From positions 186,001 to 250,000 of the forward strand of contig JASANG010000753.1 in NCBI GenBank assembly GCA_030248215.1: DNA of 64,000 bases, written 5' to 3'. Shown in pieces: positions 43,238 to 53,628 of this stretch (positions are counted from its first letter, which is position 1; each line of letters begins with the position of its first letter). The translations under genes were made by a program, and so were the position numbers. The DNA comes from Enoplolaimus lenunculus. Taxonomy: Eukaryota > Nematoda > Enoplea > Enoplida > Thoracostomopsidae. The notes beneath the pieces are model-generated. The model saw only the letters and a list, made by a program, of their open reading frames with translations, did no database searches and had not been told where the DNA came from.

Positions 43238-46200
43238 ATGGATTCTAATTCATCTTCACACAATACAGAGTTTGTTGGTTTGTTCAGTTTAATAGAACAG
43301 GTAAGCATTTAAATTTAGCCAGAAAAGAAATCAGTAAAATAAAAAACATGAGAACTGCAACACTGTAAATTCCAATGAGTTAATTAATCAACTCAGACGA
43401 ATAGTTAGTTTTTTTTCTGAGTTAATAAAAGTTAACTAGAACTCACTCTGACTTAAGCTGATTCTCACTCTGAGTTGAGTTGATTATAGGGAAGTTGGTT
43501 AATTAAATCAAAATTATGAGTTCGGATAGTCCTAACTCAGACTGAGTGATTCAACTCATTTTAAGTTAAAATCAACTCACTGAAATTTACAGTGAAGTTC
43601 TGATAGTTTTATCGTACCATGTTCTATGCTTGCTGGTTGATCCAAGAGATGGGCGAAGTCTGGCCTAAGCCGCGCATTTGGGATCCAAAACATTAAACTT
43701 TGTATTTAGAGTTATTGGTAAAATTACGTTTAGCTTATCCATCGCTTTGCGCTCGAGTTTTTGACCTGTTATAGTTCGAACAAAGTGTCTCAAGTTATAT
43801 TAACCACATGATATAAAATACTATCTTCGCTACTCAGCATACGTATTTTGGGCATCGTTCCAACAAAAAATACGGTTTGTTGTGTAAACGTTCATGTGAA
43901 AAAGCATGCATTTTTGTATATATGTCGTAGACCAATTTGCTATTCTGGCCAATTACCAATCAGACTACGCCAATTTGCTGTTCTGAGCAAAGGCGAAATA
44001 GCGATTGTAAGATGAAGCAAAACAACAGTGATGCAAAACCAACGCTGATTGGTTGACAGTATTACGTGTGTTCAAATAATCAAATCTGATTGGTCTATAA
44101 GTCGAATAGCACTATAGCCCAAGCGAAACTGTTATTACGTTAAATTGCAGATTAGCATATACTAAATTAGTAGTTGGTCTGAATAGCAGATTAGCCTACG
44201 ACATATACATAAATAATATATGCCAGAAACGTTGATCTGCGACTATATGCTTTGTGATTTGAGTGTTACAAATTAGCTTGAAACTAAATTTTAGATAAAT
44301 CAAGCACTACACAGCGAACAAATTACTACGTCAAAAATATTAGCCATAATTGAACGCAAAACAGGTGTTCCAAAACAACGCATAGCGTACGGTCTCGGAG
44401 CTGGGCTTGCAATCTACTTGGTTGTTGGTTATTTTGCGCAACTCGTTTGCAATTTAGTCGGATTAGCCTATCCAGCTTATGCTTCAAGTATAACCTGAAA
44501 TTTTGTATTTATAATTTTTTTGCTTAGTAAATTTTTTTCAATTCAAAGTTGACTCGTTTGCGTACTCTGGAGGCAAGAAGTAACACTTTGGCTTAGAATA
44601 TGCTTTGGTTAAGCCACTAAAAGTAACACTGGTCACGTCTTTTGTTGCAAGGATATATTTTTTACCAGAACCGGGAACGGAGAACGCCGGTTGTGCCATG
44701 TGTGTGCCTGCGAACAGGAATTGTTTTGTAAGGAATTCAAGAGCATTTTTATTATGGGCCAAAAATGTCTCTTTCTAAACATACCCCAATCTTTTAATGC
44801 TGTAGTGCAAATTTCGGCATTGGGTAAAATGATCATAGGGGATGGATGTGCCCCCATCATCGTAGTTGCTGCTCTGTACCTATGTCACTGGCTGTAGACC
44901 CGTGACTATTTTAATAAAAATATCATGGTGCAACTGGAGGTGAAAAATACCGGAGCCGGAACCGGAGGTGAACGAAACTTACCGGAGCCGGAGGTGAGGC
45001 GAAATTAAGTTGTAAAAATGATGGTTAATTAGTAAATTTTAGCCAATATCTGCAAAATGTTGTTAATTGTTTGGTTTCACGCTAATTTTCTGCGAAATTT
45101 TAACAATTCTTTCATAAAAATTGTGACAAAAGTCAATTGAAACGCGCTAAACTGATAAATGTTGGAAAATTATGCAAAATTTTACTACAGAAAACTGCAA
45201 CCTTCGTCAAAAATTATACCGGAGCCGGAGCCGGAGGCCGATATTCTGCCGGAGCCGGAGGCAGACCTCCGGTTGCACCCTGATATATCTGTATATATAT
45301 ATATGTATTTATATATGTATATATGTTAAAATATGTATATACATATATATCTATGTATATACATATATTTATACATATATATGTATATACATATATGTAT
45401 ATACATACATACATATACATATATTTATACATATATATGTATATACATATATGTATATACATACATACATATACATATATATACATATATATTTCAGTGG
45501 CAGCGTTGAAAACTAAAAGGCTGGAAGACGACTCGCAATGGCTGACGTATTGGGCAATATATGCGATTTACAGCTTATTCGATTTCGTTTCCGATGGAGT
45601 AATGAGGTTAGTATTAATGTTGTGCAGTTACCACCTTTTCTATACTGGCCGACCGGCTTTCGGCCAACGAAACCTTTGACCAACCGTCCGATCGTTGGCG
45701 GCCGGCCAGGCCAATATACCAATTATAAAAATCAAGCATGTTTATGGTATATATCGTTACGTTTCTAGAAGATATAGCATTCATTTTAGTCTCACTAATG
45801 TCGGTCCCACGTTATTACTGGTTTGGGTTGCACATAATATGTCCATCCTAATTCAGTTGTCCGTGAATGCAACAGACTATCACAGAAACTATGTGTTGAC
45901 TCTATGTCCGTACACAGTTTATTTTGATGAAATGTCCGCGTATAATATGCGTAGGCATTCTAAAAACACGTTTATCTCAGATTCTTTTCCCACATTTCAC
46001 TGGACTAAAAGAAAAGAAAACGTAATAAAAAGTCAAACTTGATGCATGGATACAGTATTGGTTTTTGAACAGAGTATAAAAAACGTTCGGTTTTAAAACG
46101 GAGAGTCTAATGCTCTTAATTCTTGGTGTCCGGGCACGGTTTCAAGCAATGAATTTTTTGTCGACAGGTAGCTAGAGACATATAAACGGACACAAAGGTT

Positions 46201-48178
46201 TAACTAGCCAACTGTCCGCGGACAACATAGCCTTTGAAAAAACGCTTGGACATTTTTTGTGCAAAGCAAACGTACCGCAACGTGTGACTGACATAAATTG
46301 AACAAGAAACGACTGTGAGTATATGCGGCGTAGCTTGTGTATGTACAGAGTGTGTAATGTTAAGACACATACATACTCGTGCACATATAGCACCAGAGGA
46401 AATTATGATATCGGCCGCGTGGTGTAATTGGTAGCGCGCTTGACTCGCGAGCGAGAGGTTCAAGGTTCGATTCTCGGCGTGGCCATATCTTTCGGAGAAA
46501 TTTATGGGAAAAACAATAATATTCGCGGTACTTCGGAAAAAGGGGTCGTCCCGACCGTGCAGTTCTGACAACGACCACGTTGCGAAATATGCGTAAACTA
46601 ACAACAAGTTCAATAGTATTCCATAAGCTTTAACAGAAGACAGTTTACCGTATTTTTTCCGAACATTTTATATGCTACTACGTCTATGCAAAATTGCAAA
46701 ATATTGTCCATCACTTTCTTTTCATGCAATTACGATGAAACGTTTAATGATCTAAATATTGGCACATGTTTACGCTGAGGACCACAACGGTGCCCCAGGA
46801 AAAAACAAGCAGGAGTGCAGCGTAGACAAACCAGCGCTCAACGCATATACATGCTTTACATATAAATTTATTTATATATAGTGAACAAGGGCATAGCAAT
46901 GCGGATTTTAGGTGTATATTTCTGACATTTTACGGCAATGACTGATTTTTCCCATTCTGAAACTGTAGACAGAACTCATAGCTATGATAAACAAACAAAA
47001 CGTAAACCTAAACTAACTTCAATTATGTTGAATCTAAACGTTTTACATTTCAAAATCCTCCTTAATCGGTGTGAAAATCTTCGATGATTTAATTCGACTA
47101 CATTTCCTTTATTATTGTCAAAAAATATTCATATATCAGTACTCCGGTGAAATATTTCACTATATTTTAATAACAGTCAATGGAACACAGATCATCTGAA
47201 ACGCTTTAGATTTCTCACTATACGAGCTGTCTAGAATGCAACTGCAACCAAAGTAGTTTCAACTGGTGATTCAATCTTAACATTGACCATGATAATAACA
47301 GTAGGCAACATTTGTTTTCTGCGGGACTGCAATAGAGCAAGAGTAAAGGTTGCGCTATACTTGACGCCCGGCGCCGTTCGTCACCGTCCGTCACCATACG
47401 TCATTGTACCTGAGTTATTTGTGTACGATGCCGCACGGTGACGGACATCGCCGCACGTCAAACAAGCATAGCGCGACCCTAAGCCTTACACTAATTTTTT
47501 GCTTAGGCTTGTAGGCTTTTCGTACTAACTCGTTTCTCACGCTTAGGTTTAAGCATATCTTTAGGAATATACTTATACCACTGTCACAACCCAGTTGTAC
47601 ACACAAAAAAGTATTTCTGAATTTATTCAGAAAAGTATTTTCTGTGGCAAATCTGAAAAGTTTTTCTGATATTTAAGACAATTTCTCTAAACATAACTGG
47701 AAAACTTATATTTTCAGATTTTATTTCAAAACTTTTTTGAAAATTTTCCTGTTATAACAGAAACACTTTTCAAGTGCACCTTGCTAATTATATTTCTTAA
47801 ATGTAAGAATTTTTTTCTTAAATATCAGAAATATTATTTTGAGTGTATACATTGGCCGTTACTTGCAGCGGTCAAAAACTTGCAGCTGCAATTAAACTTG
47901 CACGTGCAATTTGTACCTGCGAGTCCGCTCTGTCTTGCACGAGTGTGACCGGAGCTAAGTATATCCTTGGACTCAAGTTGGCTCTAAATCGTCAGCTTCG
48001 GTTTGTTTTTAATTTTAGATATTTTCCATTTTACTGGCTTGCAAAGTGTGCATTTTTGATGTGGTTATATTTGCCGCCGTCACGTGGCGCGTACAAACTT
48101 TGGAAACGCGTTATTGAGCCAGTGTACGACAAATATGTTCCGCTAATCACGCAGACAATGCCTAAAGTATGCAAGTGA
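43238..48178 (+). CDS. REEP5/YOP1-type ER-shaping protein (TB2/DP1/HVA22 family), four or five exons
   Basis: Exons 43238-43300, 44295-44487, 45498-45606 and 48019-48166, with consistent phases (0, 1, 2) and GT/AG borders. Protein: [12 protein letters not shown] leader, then [50 protein letters not shown] and [20 protein letters not shown], colinear with REEP5 from its EAKTGV motif to its last hairpin. Known: these proteins insert two membrane hairpins into ER tubules and curve them. The end is uncertain. Either exon 4 reads on through VCK to TGA at 48176 (174 aa), or AAA/GTATGC at 48167 is a donor and a tiny exon 50118-50135 (acceptor GTTTCAG, VKQED, stop) finishes a 176-aa protein; REEP5 itself is about 189 aa. 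Introns hold a TA-MITE, a CCGGAG hAT-like element, a GTATATAC array and an S1 SINE. The ATG lies 24 nt after TATTTTAG, a possible 5' UTR or trans-splice acceptor. Confidence 0.93.
43361..43594. mobile_element. TA-MITE family 1 (AACTCA-rich), copy 2, in REEP intron 1
   Basis: CACTGTAAATTCCAATGAG to CACTGAAATTTACAGTG, clean inverted ends; flanks AA/AA are not TA, so the flank has changed. It starts 60 bp after the exon 1 donor. Confidence 0.85.
43600..44294. other. REEP intron 1, remainder
   Basis: Has a short pair of direct repeats (GACCAATTTGCTATTC / ACGCCAATTTGCTGTTC, 43930-43985). No exon or RNA gene. Confidence 0.35.
44934..45282. mobile_element. hAT-like element, CCGGAG-rich family, copy 3, in REEP intron 2
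   Basis: CATGGTGCAACTGGAGGTG to ACCTCCGGTTGCACCCTG. Flanks are AT-only, so the duplication cannot be judged. Carries a GGTTTCACGCTAATTTTCTG middle as in copy 2. Confidence 0.82.
45285..45492. repeat. (GTATATACATATAT) array in REEP intron 2
   Basis: About 200 bp of TATATAC/GTATATA words with a partial 60-bp higher-order repeat (TATTTATACATATATATG occurs twice). It abuts the exon 3 acceptor ATTTCAG, so the polypyrimidine tract is minimal. Open frames here are translations of the array. Confidence 0.9.
45613..45740. repeat. Small GGCCGGCC-rich palindromic element in REEP intron 3
   Basis: CTATACTGGCCGACCGGC pairs with GGCGGCCGGCCAGGCCAATATA across a short loop containing GTCCGATCG. GC-rich island in AT-rich intron; family unknown. 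Confidence 0.5.
46413..46590 (+). repeat. tRNA-derived SINE, family S1, with full head
   Basis: 46413-46484 folds as a tRNA: acceptor GGCCGCG/CGTGGCC, D arm GTGTAATTGGTAGCGC, anticodon loop CTCGCGA (CGC in register), T loop TTCGATT. Mismatches at the anticodon-stem end and in the T stem argue against a working tRNA. The body that follows matches 43021-43168. It may descend from a tRNA-Arg or -Ala gene. Intron 3 of REEP. Confidence 0.82.
46600..47305. other. REEP intron 3, remainder
   Basis: Unique AT-rich sequence without exon or repeat that I recognise. Confidence 0.4.
47306..47593 (-). mobile_element. T-core element split by a small palindromic element
   Basis: T-core text on the left (TTCTGCGGGACTGCAATAGAG) resumes at 47482 (AAGCCTTACACTAATTTTTTG, then TTAGGC words) and ends near CCACTGTCACAACCCAG. 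Between them sits 47347-47481. The left terminus is worn. Confidence 0.6.
47347..47481. mobile_element. Small palindromic TIR element (AGGGTCGCGCTA), nested
   Basis: AGGTTGCGCTATACTTGACG and CGTCAAACAAGCATAGCGCGACCCT-type ends; body of GTCACCGTCCGTCAC / GTGACGGACATCG inverted words. It interrupts a T-core element, so it is younger. Related pieces at 23420-23530 and 35643-35735. Confidence 0.7.
47600..47845. mobile_element. TA-MITE family 3 (TTTCTGAA-rich), copy 3
   Basis: TA at 47598-47599 and 47846-47847; CACACAAAAAAGTATTTCTG to ATTATTTTGAGTG. Intron 3 of REEP. Confidence 0.88.
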
Positions 48179-48329
48179 AAGCTACGTTCAGTTCAATTTT
48201 AATTCTCAACCAAAGGGTTGAACGGCAAGAGGGCGGGGGCCCCATGGCTTTTGGGTTTATCATTATTTCAGTAAACGGGGTTGCTACGAATAGCTGGTAA
48301 AACCGATATATGCATATTATATGCAATCT

Positions 48330-48532
48330 TGCCAATGTTACTTTTAGGGCAGTAACAGTGGATTAAGCGTATTTCTAAGCGTAAGGCTATGCCTAAGCGT
48401 TGAAAAAGTGTGTTCCTAAGCCCAAGCTTAAGTCTAAACCTAAGCCTAACCAAAAAATTGTAATCTAGAATCTAAGCCAACTGTTTTATGGACCTACCAG
48501 AAACCTGGACGTCCCTAAAAGTAACATGGACC
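48330..48532 (+). mobile_element. T-core element, subfamily c, perfect target duplication
   Basis: TGCCAATGTTACTTTTAGGG to CCCTAAAAGTAACATGGACC with octamer TGCAATCT at 48322-48329 and 48533-48540. Shows that subfamily c moves with the same 8-bp signature. Tail has TTGTAATCTAGAATCTAAGC in place of the a/b tail. Confidence 0.92.
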
Positions 48533-48634
48533 TGCAATCTGGTGCAGTCATTGCCAAACCAAAATGTTGGCTTTAGCTAATGATAGCATACGATTTATAA
48601 TTATGATCCGTATTCTCAAATGTATGTACCACCG

Positions 48635-48864
48635 GCAAATGTTACTTTTAGGGTCGTAAGAGTAGGTTAAGCGTATTTTACTAAGCCTAAGCATAAAGTG
48701 TTGCAAAAATATGCTCCTAAGCCTAAGCCTAAAGTGTTGCAAAAATATGCTCCTAAGCCTAAAGCCTAAGCCTAAGCCTAAGCAAAAACATGTAATCTAG
48801 AATGTAAGCCTACTCTTTTACAAACCCACCAGAAACCGGAACGGCCCTATAAGTAACACGGGCC
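48635..48864 (+). mobile_element. T-core element, subfamily c
   Basis: GGCAAATGTTACTTTTAGGG to CCCTATAAGTAACACGGGCC; flanks GTACCACC and GTAGCACG agree at 6 of 8. The core has a duplicated block AAAGTGTTGCAAAAATATGC. Confidence 0.87.
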
Positions 48865-48865
48865 G

Positions 48866-49482
48866 TAGCACGTAACATTTCAAATGTTCGGCTTTCAAAC
48901 AAGCAAACTGCCACAGTTGAGGATTTCAAAACGGGCACACAAAAGTAGTACCGGTGGAATGTAGGGTACAAAGTGGGCGAATATTCGAATTTCATCACTC
49001 TGTGGTTTACAAACTTACGAAATATATCACTAAATGGTGCTAGTTTGCTTCCAATGCCGACGGAATTGCCCCCCAAACCCCCAAGTTGTTGTCTCGACGT
49101 TAAGAAAGACCCCTGTTTGGCAAAGTAAATTTTTTCGCGGACTTAGTTTTGCTTGCAAGTATTACAGTACATGGATAGAGCTGTGAAACGTTTTATTGGA
49201 CGTCTCTGGCCTGTTTGACAGGATGGCTATCCTAATACCGGTCCTGGTGGCTTCACCCATTCGAGAATACAGTCATATTAGTTAAAATTTCAATATTTAA
49301 CCTGTTAAGAAGTAAAAAAAATGCAGACGTGCAACCCCCACGACTCTTTTCGCGGATTGAAAATCGCTACTCGATTCAAAATACTAAATTTTATTAAGTT
49401 GCATTGAACTCGACTACAGCAACTCTTGTTCAGAACAGCTCAAACAGCTTCCAGAAAGAGTTACACGAGAGATGAAAAATAT
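48866..49482. other. No gene assigned
   Basis: The 88-codon minus frame at 48810-49076 overlaps the right end of a T-core element and lacks homology I recognise. Nothing else seen. Confidence 0.35.
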
Positions 49483-49637
49483 GACTAATGTATAGAACAG
49501 CGCCGGAACAGTAGTATAAGCATATTCGTAAGCCTAAGATTATAAAGCGTGAGCAAAAAATTAGTCTAAATCTTAAGCTTGCTCTGTTGCGGTTCCCTGA
49601 AACAAAAACGGTCCGCTACTGATCTTTACATGTGTCG
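49483..49637 (+). repeat. T-core element, b left end and a-like tail
   Basis: GACTAATGTATAGAACAGCG to TGATCTTTACATGTGTCG; core shortened to one or two hexamers. Confidence 0.7.
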
Positions 49638-49743
49638 CAAATATTTTGCAACAAATATTTATTTCAATCTTCTGTCAAATAGGTGTTCAGGACACCATAT
49701 ATTCAAGATATTGCTAATCCTGACTACTAGTGGTTGAAGTATC

Positions 49744-50065
49744 AGCCAATGTACAGGACAAGGGCAGAACAGTATTACAAGCATATTCCTAAGCCTAAGC
49801 CTAAGCTTAAGCGTAACAATGAGCATATTCCTAAGCCTAAGCGTAAGCGTAAGAATAAACATATTCCTAAGCCTAAGCCTTACCGTAAGAACGAGCATAT
49901 TCCTAAGCCTAAGCCTTAGCCTAAGGCAATCCAGGCAAAAAATGTCTAAACCTTTAGGCTTTTAGCCTAAGCCTTAATCCAGGCAAAAAAAATTTGTCTA
50001 AACCGTAAGCTTACTCTATTGCAGTCCCACAGAACAACGTTCCGCTCCTGATCTTTACATTGGCC
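49744..50065 (+). mobile_element. T-core element, subfamily a
   Basis: AGCCAATGTACAGGACAAGG to CTGATCTTTACATTGGCC; duplication GAAGTATC / GAAGTCTC (7 of 8). Four modules; tail partly duplicated (AATCCAGGCAAAAAA occurs twice). Confidence 0.9.
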
Positions 50066-50117
50066 GAAGTCTCTTAGCATTTTACCTGGCAGCTAAATAA
50101 GTTTATCTCTGTTTCAG

Positions 50118-50135
50118 GTAAAGCAAGAAGACTAA
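50118..50135 (+). CDS. Possible tiny last exon of REEP gene
   Basis: TTTATCTCTGTTTCAG is followed by VKQED and TAA in the phase required by the exon 4 donor at 48167. A polar five-residue tail is plausible, but a 17-nt match by phase alone is weak. Confidence 0.3.
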   Translation, partial: VKQED

Positions 50136-50289
50136 ACAGAACATTATCTAAATCAATTTACGTTACGCTGCAAAATATATTTTTTGTCTTGTTTTGACAT
50201 ATATTTCCATGGTGGTGTCTAACAGTGTTTGATTAACTGTAAGCTCGGAATACGCATAGTAACGTAGAGTCATTACTATATAAAAATTG

Positions 50290-50455
50290 TCTACAGTTAT
50301 AACCAGCCTATATTCCTTAAGTCTAAACCTGAGAACAAAACAAAAAGTCTAAAACTAAACATGAGCCTAAGCTAAATGTAGTCTAAAGCCTAAGCCTACT
50401 CTATTACATTTCGTGGTAAAAGAATATCGACAAAAGTAACAGGGGCCAGTGATAT
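50290..50455 (+). repeat. T-core element, subfamily c-like, worn
   Basis: AAGTCTAAACCTGAG, ATGTAGTCTAAAGCC words and an end AAAAGTAACAGGGGCC recalling subfamily c. Confidence 0.5.
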
Positions 50456-50459
50456 TGTC

Positions 50460-50650
50460 GGCCAATGAGAAGAACAGGATCGCTACAGTAGTTTCGTATT
50501 CTTAAGCCTAAGCCTAGGCGTAAGAATGAGCTTATACCTAAGCCTGGAGCCAAGGCCTAAGCTGAAGCAAAATAGAATTAGTCCAAAGCTTAAGCTTACT
50601 CTATTGCAGTCCTTCAAAAAAGCGTTCAGCTCCTGATCTTTACATTATCC
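50460..50650 (+). mobile_element. T-core element, subfamily a
   Basis: GGCCAATGAGAAGAACAGG to CTCCTGATCTTTACATTATCC; one module. Its right third is duplicated downstream. Confidence 0.75.
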
Positions 50651-50830
50651 AAGGTTTCTATGTGAAGTTTTGAAACTATGAATTAGCAATATTTTTTATA
50701 AAACTGTGTTAAAGCGTAAGCAAAATAGAATTAGTCCAAAGCTTAAGCTTACTCTATTGCAGTCCTGCAAAAAAGCGTTCAGCTCATGATCTTTACATCA
50801 GCCAAGGTTTCTCTGTAAAGTTTTGAAACC
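50566..50830 (+). repeat. Duplication of about 115 bp spanning a T-core end
   Basis: 50566-50685 recurs at about 50709-50830. Both contain GCAAAATAGAATTAGTCC, the T-core tail, the terminus and the same non-element flank AAGGTTTCT...GTTTTGAAAC. Hence a local duplication, not a second insertion. Confidence 0.85.
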
Positions 50831-51056
50831 ATTAAAACTATTAAAGTGGAACTCACAAATTTGGACGTACTATGAAACAATAATCTTGAGGCATAACGAG
50901 AACCTGATGAGTCGTTAAGCCACAGGACTCAACCCAGATATCGAATGACACGTAGATAGATACATGCTTTATTGCACAATTGTTAACGCAATACTTTTTA
51001 GCATTTGAAAAAGCAACGCTAAATTGCCAACCAATCTTAAAGCAATGCCTGTGTCC

Positions 51057-51454
51057 GGCCAATGTAAAGAACTGGGGCAGAACAGTATTACACTGTAAAT
51101 TCCAATGAGTTGCTTAATCAATTCACCTAGCGAGTTGGTTATTTCTGGATTAATATCAATAAACATTAGCTTAGTCTGAGTTAAGTTGATTCGCACTCTG
51201 AGTTTTGTTAACTCCGGGTGAGTTGACTAATTAACTCAGAATGAATTGAATCAACTCAAATTTCTGAGTTCTGATAGTCCTAACTCAGACTGAGTATTCA
51301 GCTCATTCTGACTTAAAATCAACTCACTGAAACTTACAGTGTATAAGCATATTCCTAAGCCTAAGCCTGAGCCTGAACCAAGCAAAAAATAGTCTAAAGC
51401 TGCTCTATTGCAGTCCCACAGAAAAACGTTCCACACCTAATCTTTACATGGGTC
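51057..51454 (+). mobile_element. T-core element, subfamily a, carrying a nested TA-MITE
   Basis: GGCCAATGTAAAGAACTGGG to CTAATCTTTACATGGGTC; the left-core text CAGTATTA / TAAGCATATT is split exactly at a TA by the MITE at 51091-51341. Confidence 0.9.
51091..51341. mobile_element. TA-MITE family 1 (AACTCA-rich), copy 3, nested in T-core element
   Basis: CACTGTAAATTCCAATGAG to CACTGAAACTTACAGTG, TA at 51089-51090 and 51342-51343. Removing one TA and the MITE restores the standard T-core text, which proves the TA duplication. Confidence 0.95.
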
Positions 51455-51693
51455 GCCTAAGTCTAAGCCTAAGCCTACGGGTGTTATAGCATCGCTTTTA
51501 AACTTGTATAGATTATAGTTGATCGTCACGTATAAATCGATTTCCTTCTGAATTCTTTCCATTATATGTGTATTTCAGTTTTCTGTAGACACCTGCAATC
51601 AAATACATAAATTTGTTGATAGAAAATTCATTTCAGACAGTCGCTTAGATGCTCAGTCCGACGCGTCTACACCACACAAACCCTACTGGCTAT

Positions 51694-51954
51694 ACTGCAT
51701 AATTCTGATGAGTTGATTAATTAACTCAACTAGCGAGTTAGTTATTTCTGAATTATTAATATTAATATTAAACATTAACTCAATATGAGTTGAGCTGATT
51801 CTCATATCTGAGTTGAAATGATTTTGGCTGAGTTGATTTACTACAACTCAGAATGAGTTGAACTGAATCAGAACTCTGGGTTCTGAAAGTCCTAACTCAG
51901 ATTAAGTAGTATAATTCATTCTGAGTTAAAATCAACTCACTGAAATTTACAGTG
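51694..51954. mobile_element. TA-MITE family 1 (AACTCA-rich), copy 4
   Basis: ACTGCATAATTCTGATGAG (worn left end) to CACTGAAATTTACAGTG, followed by TA. Same AACTCA-word interior. Confidence 0.85.
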
Positions 51955-52090
51955 TACGTTTCTGAGAATATTTTATTCTCAAAAACGTTCCCCATTAGCC
52001 GAGACGACTGTAATAGTGCTGTGTACTCTATGTATGCTAGCCGGCAGCGTACGGTCGCCTTTAGTCCACAATAGAACCAGTTGGAGTCGT

Positions 52091-52165
52091 GGGCTATGTG
52101 GCGCAGTGGTCGAGTGTCTGGCTCGGAATTCATAGATCACCAGTTTGAAACCACCCGTAAACTCC
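52091..52165 (+). repeat. tRNA-derived SINE head, family S3
   Basis: GTGGCGCAGTGGTCGAGTG (A box) and CCAGTTTGAAACC (B box), 40 bp apart; related to 11441-11501. Confidence 0.5.
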
Positions 52166-52169
52166 GCCG

Positions 52170-52931
52170 CATTTTCAGCTGCTTAGTTCAGGGTCTAAAG
52201 TTCCGGTTCCTACCTAGACTGACAATGAGGTTGCCGGCACACTTTGAAACACCAGTCAGAAAGTACCAAGATTTTTGATTTCGCTAGCTATGTAATTATA
52301 CCTTTATTTCGTGCAGGAGGAAAAGTAGGCGGAGTATTGCGTCGTCGATCTTCATTGGTTACAGGAGTTGAGTCGAGAAATTGCAAATATGGCAACTGGT
52401 TAATTACTGCACTCCTGTAAAACACAATAAAACGTTATCGTTTTATTAATGTAATTGAGTCGTTTACTTGTCTGTATTCTCAAATGTGTGTAGCATCTAT
52501 TACCAATTGATGATAGGTCTTGTAACTTAAAAAACAACCAGCGAGTGACCACGAATAAAATAAGCATATTTGGCACTTCAATTAACTCAGTTTGGATTGG
52601 CCATTACATAAAACCTAAGTTAAAAATATGGTCCATGAACTAAATTGCCTTCAGCAAGTATCAATAACGAATGATATATCCTCAGACAATTTAACATTAC
52701 TCTAAAAGACAAATTACTGTTGTCGGTATAAGTTTTTAGATTTCAGTTTTAGTATCACCCCCTTAGCTACGACACCCACCCCTAGGGAGTGTCCGGTTAC
52801 CTGGGGGAGCCGACAGCAAAACCGATCCACCAATGCGATTTTAAAAAAATTGCATCTTCGGCGTAATTCAGGTTAAGTACTGTGTTAATTCACGCTTTTA
52901 GCTTCTCGTTTGTTTCGCTTACAAGTTCTCT
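52170..52931. other. No gene seen
   Basis: No exon, RNA gene or repeat family recognised. Confidence 0.4.
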
Positions 52932-53347
52932 TTTCCCTATTATATATGGCACCCCTGCGCTCTCTATTCCCTATTATATATGGCACCCCTGCGCTCTCTA
53001 TTCCCTATTATATATGGCACCCCTGCGCTCTCTATTCCCTATTATATATGGCACCCCTGCGCTCTCTATTCCCTATTATATATGGCACCCCTGCGCTCAC
53101 TATTCCCCACCCCGCCTCCCCCCCCCCCCCCCCCCTTACCTGCGCTCTCTATTCCCTTTGTTATGGCCTTGCGCTCTCTCCCCCCCCCCGCTCTCTATTC
53201 CCTATTATCTATGGCACCCCTGCGCTCTCTATTCCTATTATATAGCACCCCCATCCCTATTATATATGGCACCCCTCCCTCTCCCCCCCATATATGGCAC
53301 CCCTGCGCTCTCTATTCCCTATTATATATGGCACCCCTGCGCTCTCT
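52932..53347 (+). repeat. 35-bp minisatellite with C-rich degenerate middle
   Basis: Unit contains CTGCGCTCTCTATTCCC and TATTATATATGGCACCCC. Five exact units from 52932 on, then a degenerate C-rich section (53105-53190) and further partial units. All three plus frames are open because the unit has no stop; none is a gene. Confidence 0.93.
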
Positions 53348-53628
53348 TTTTGTGGATGAACTTTTGCGCTTAGGGACCCCATCCTGCATGTAGGGGCGTT
53401 GGACACCCTAACCGAGGACTTGCTACTACTACGGTACAGCATTCATTACCAGATTTACAAACAACCAGTGATAGCCAACACCTCCCGTTTGAAAACTGTT
53501 AGGTAGCCTTTAGGTTTAGCTTCATCCTTAAGATAACGATTAGGCTCTACGTTAAGCTTCAAGGTAAGCTTAGGTTGCAATTAGTTGACGAGAACGTGGA
53601 TGGAAGCTGCAATTTCATTTAGTGACTA

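Noticed and set aside
45172-45679. Tyr-Ile-rich open frames near REEP exon 3
   Set aside because: Translation of the GTATATAC array; the true exon 3 is 45498-45606 only.
45695-46042. 115-codon frame in REEP intron 3
   Set aside because: No ATG at its start, no recognised motif, and it lies between two well-phased REEP exons on the same strand.
46413-46484. A functional tRNA gene with anticodon CGC
   Set aside because: Mismatches in anticodon and T stems, and the sequence continues into a body shared with 43021-43168, so it is a SINE head.
52882-53393. Long open frames with repeated YGTPALS text
   Set aside because: The 35-bp minisatellite is open in all three frames; no independent support.
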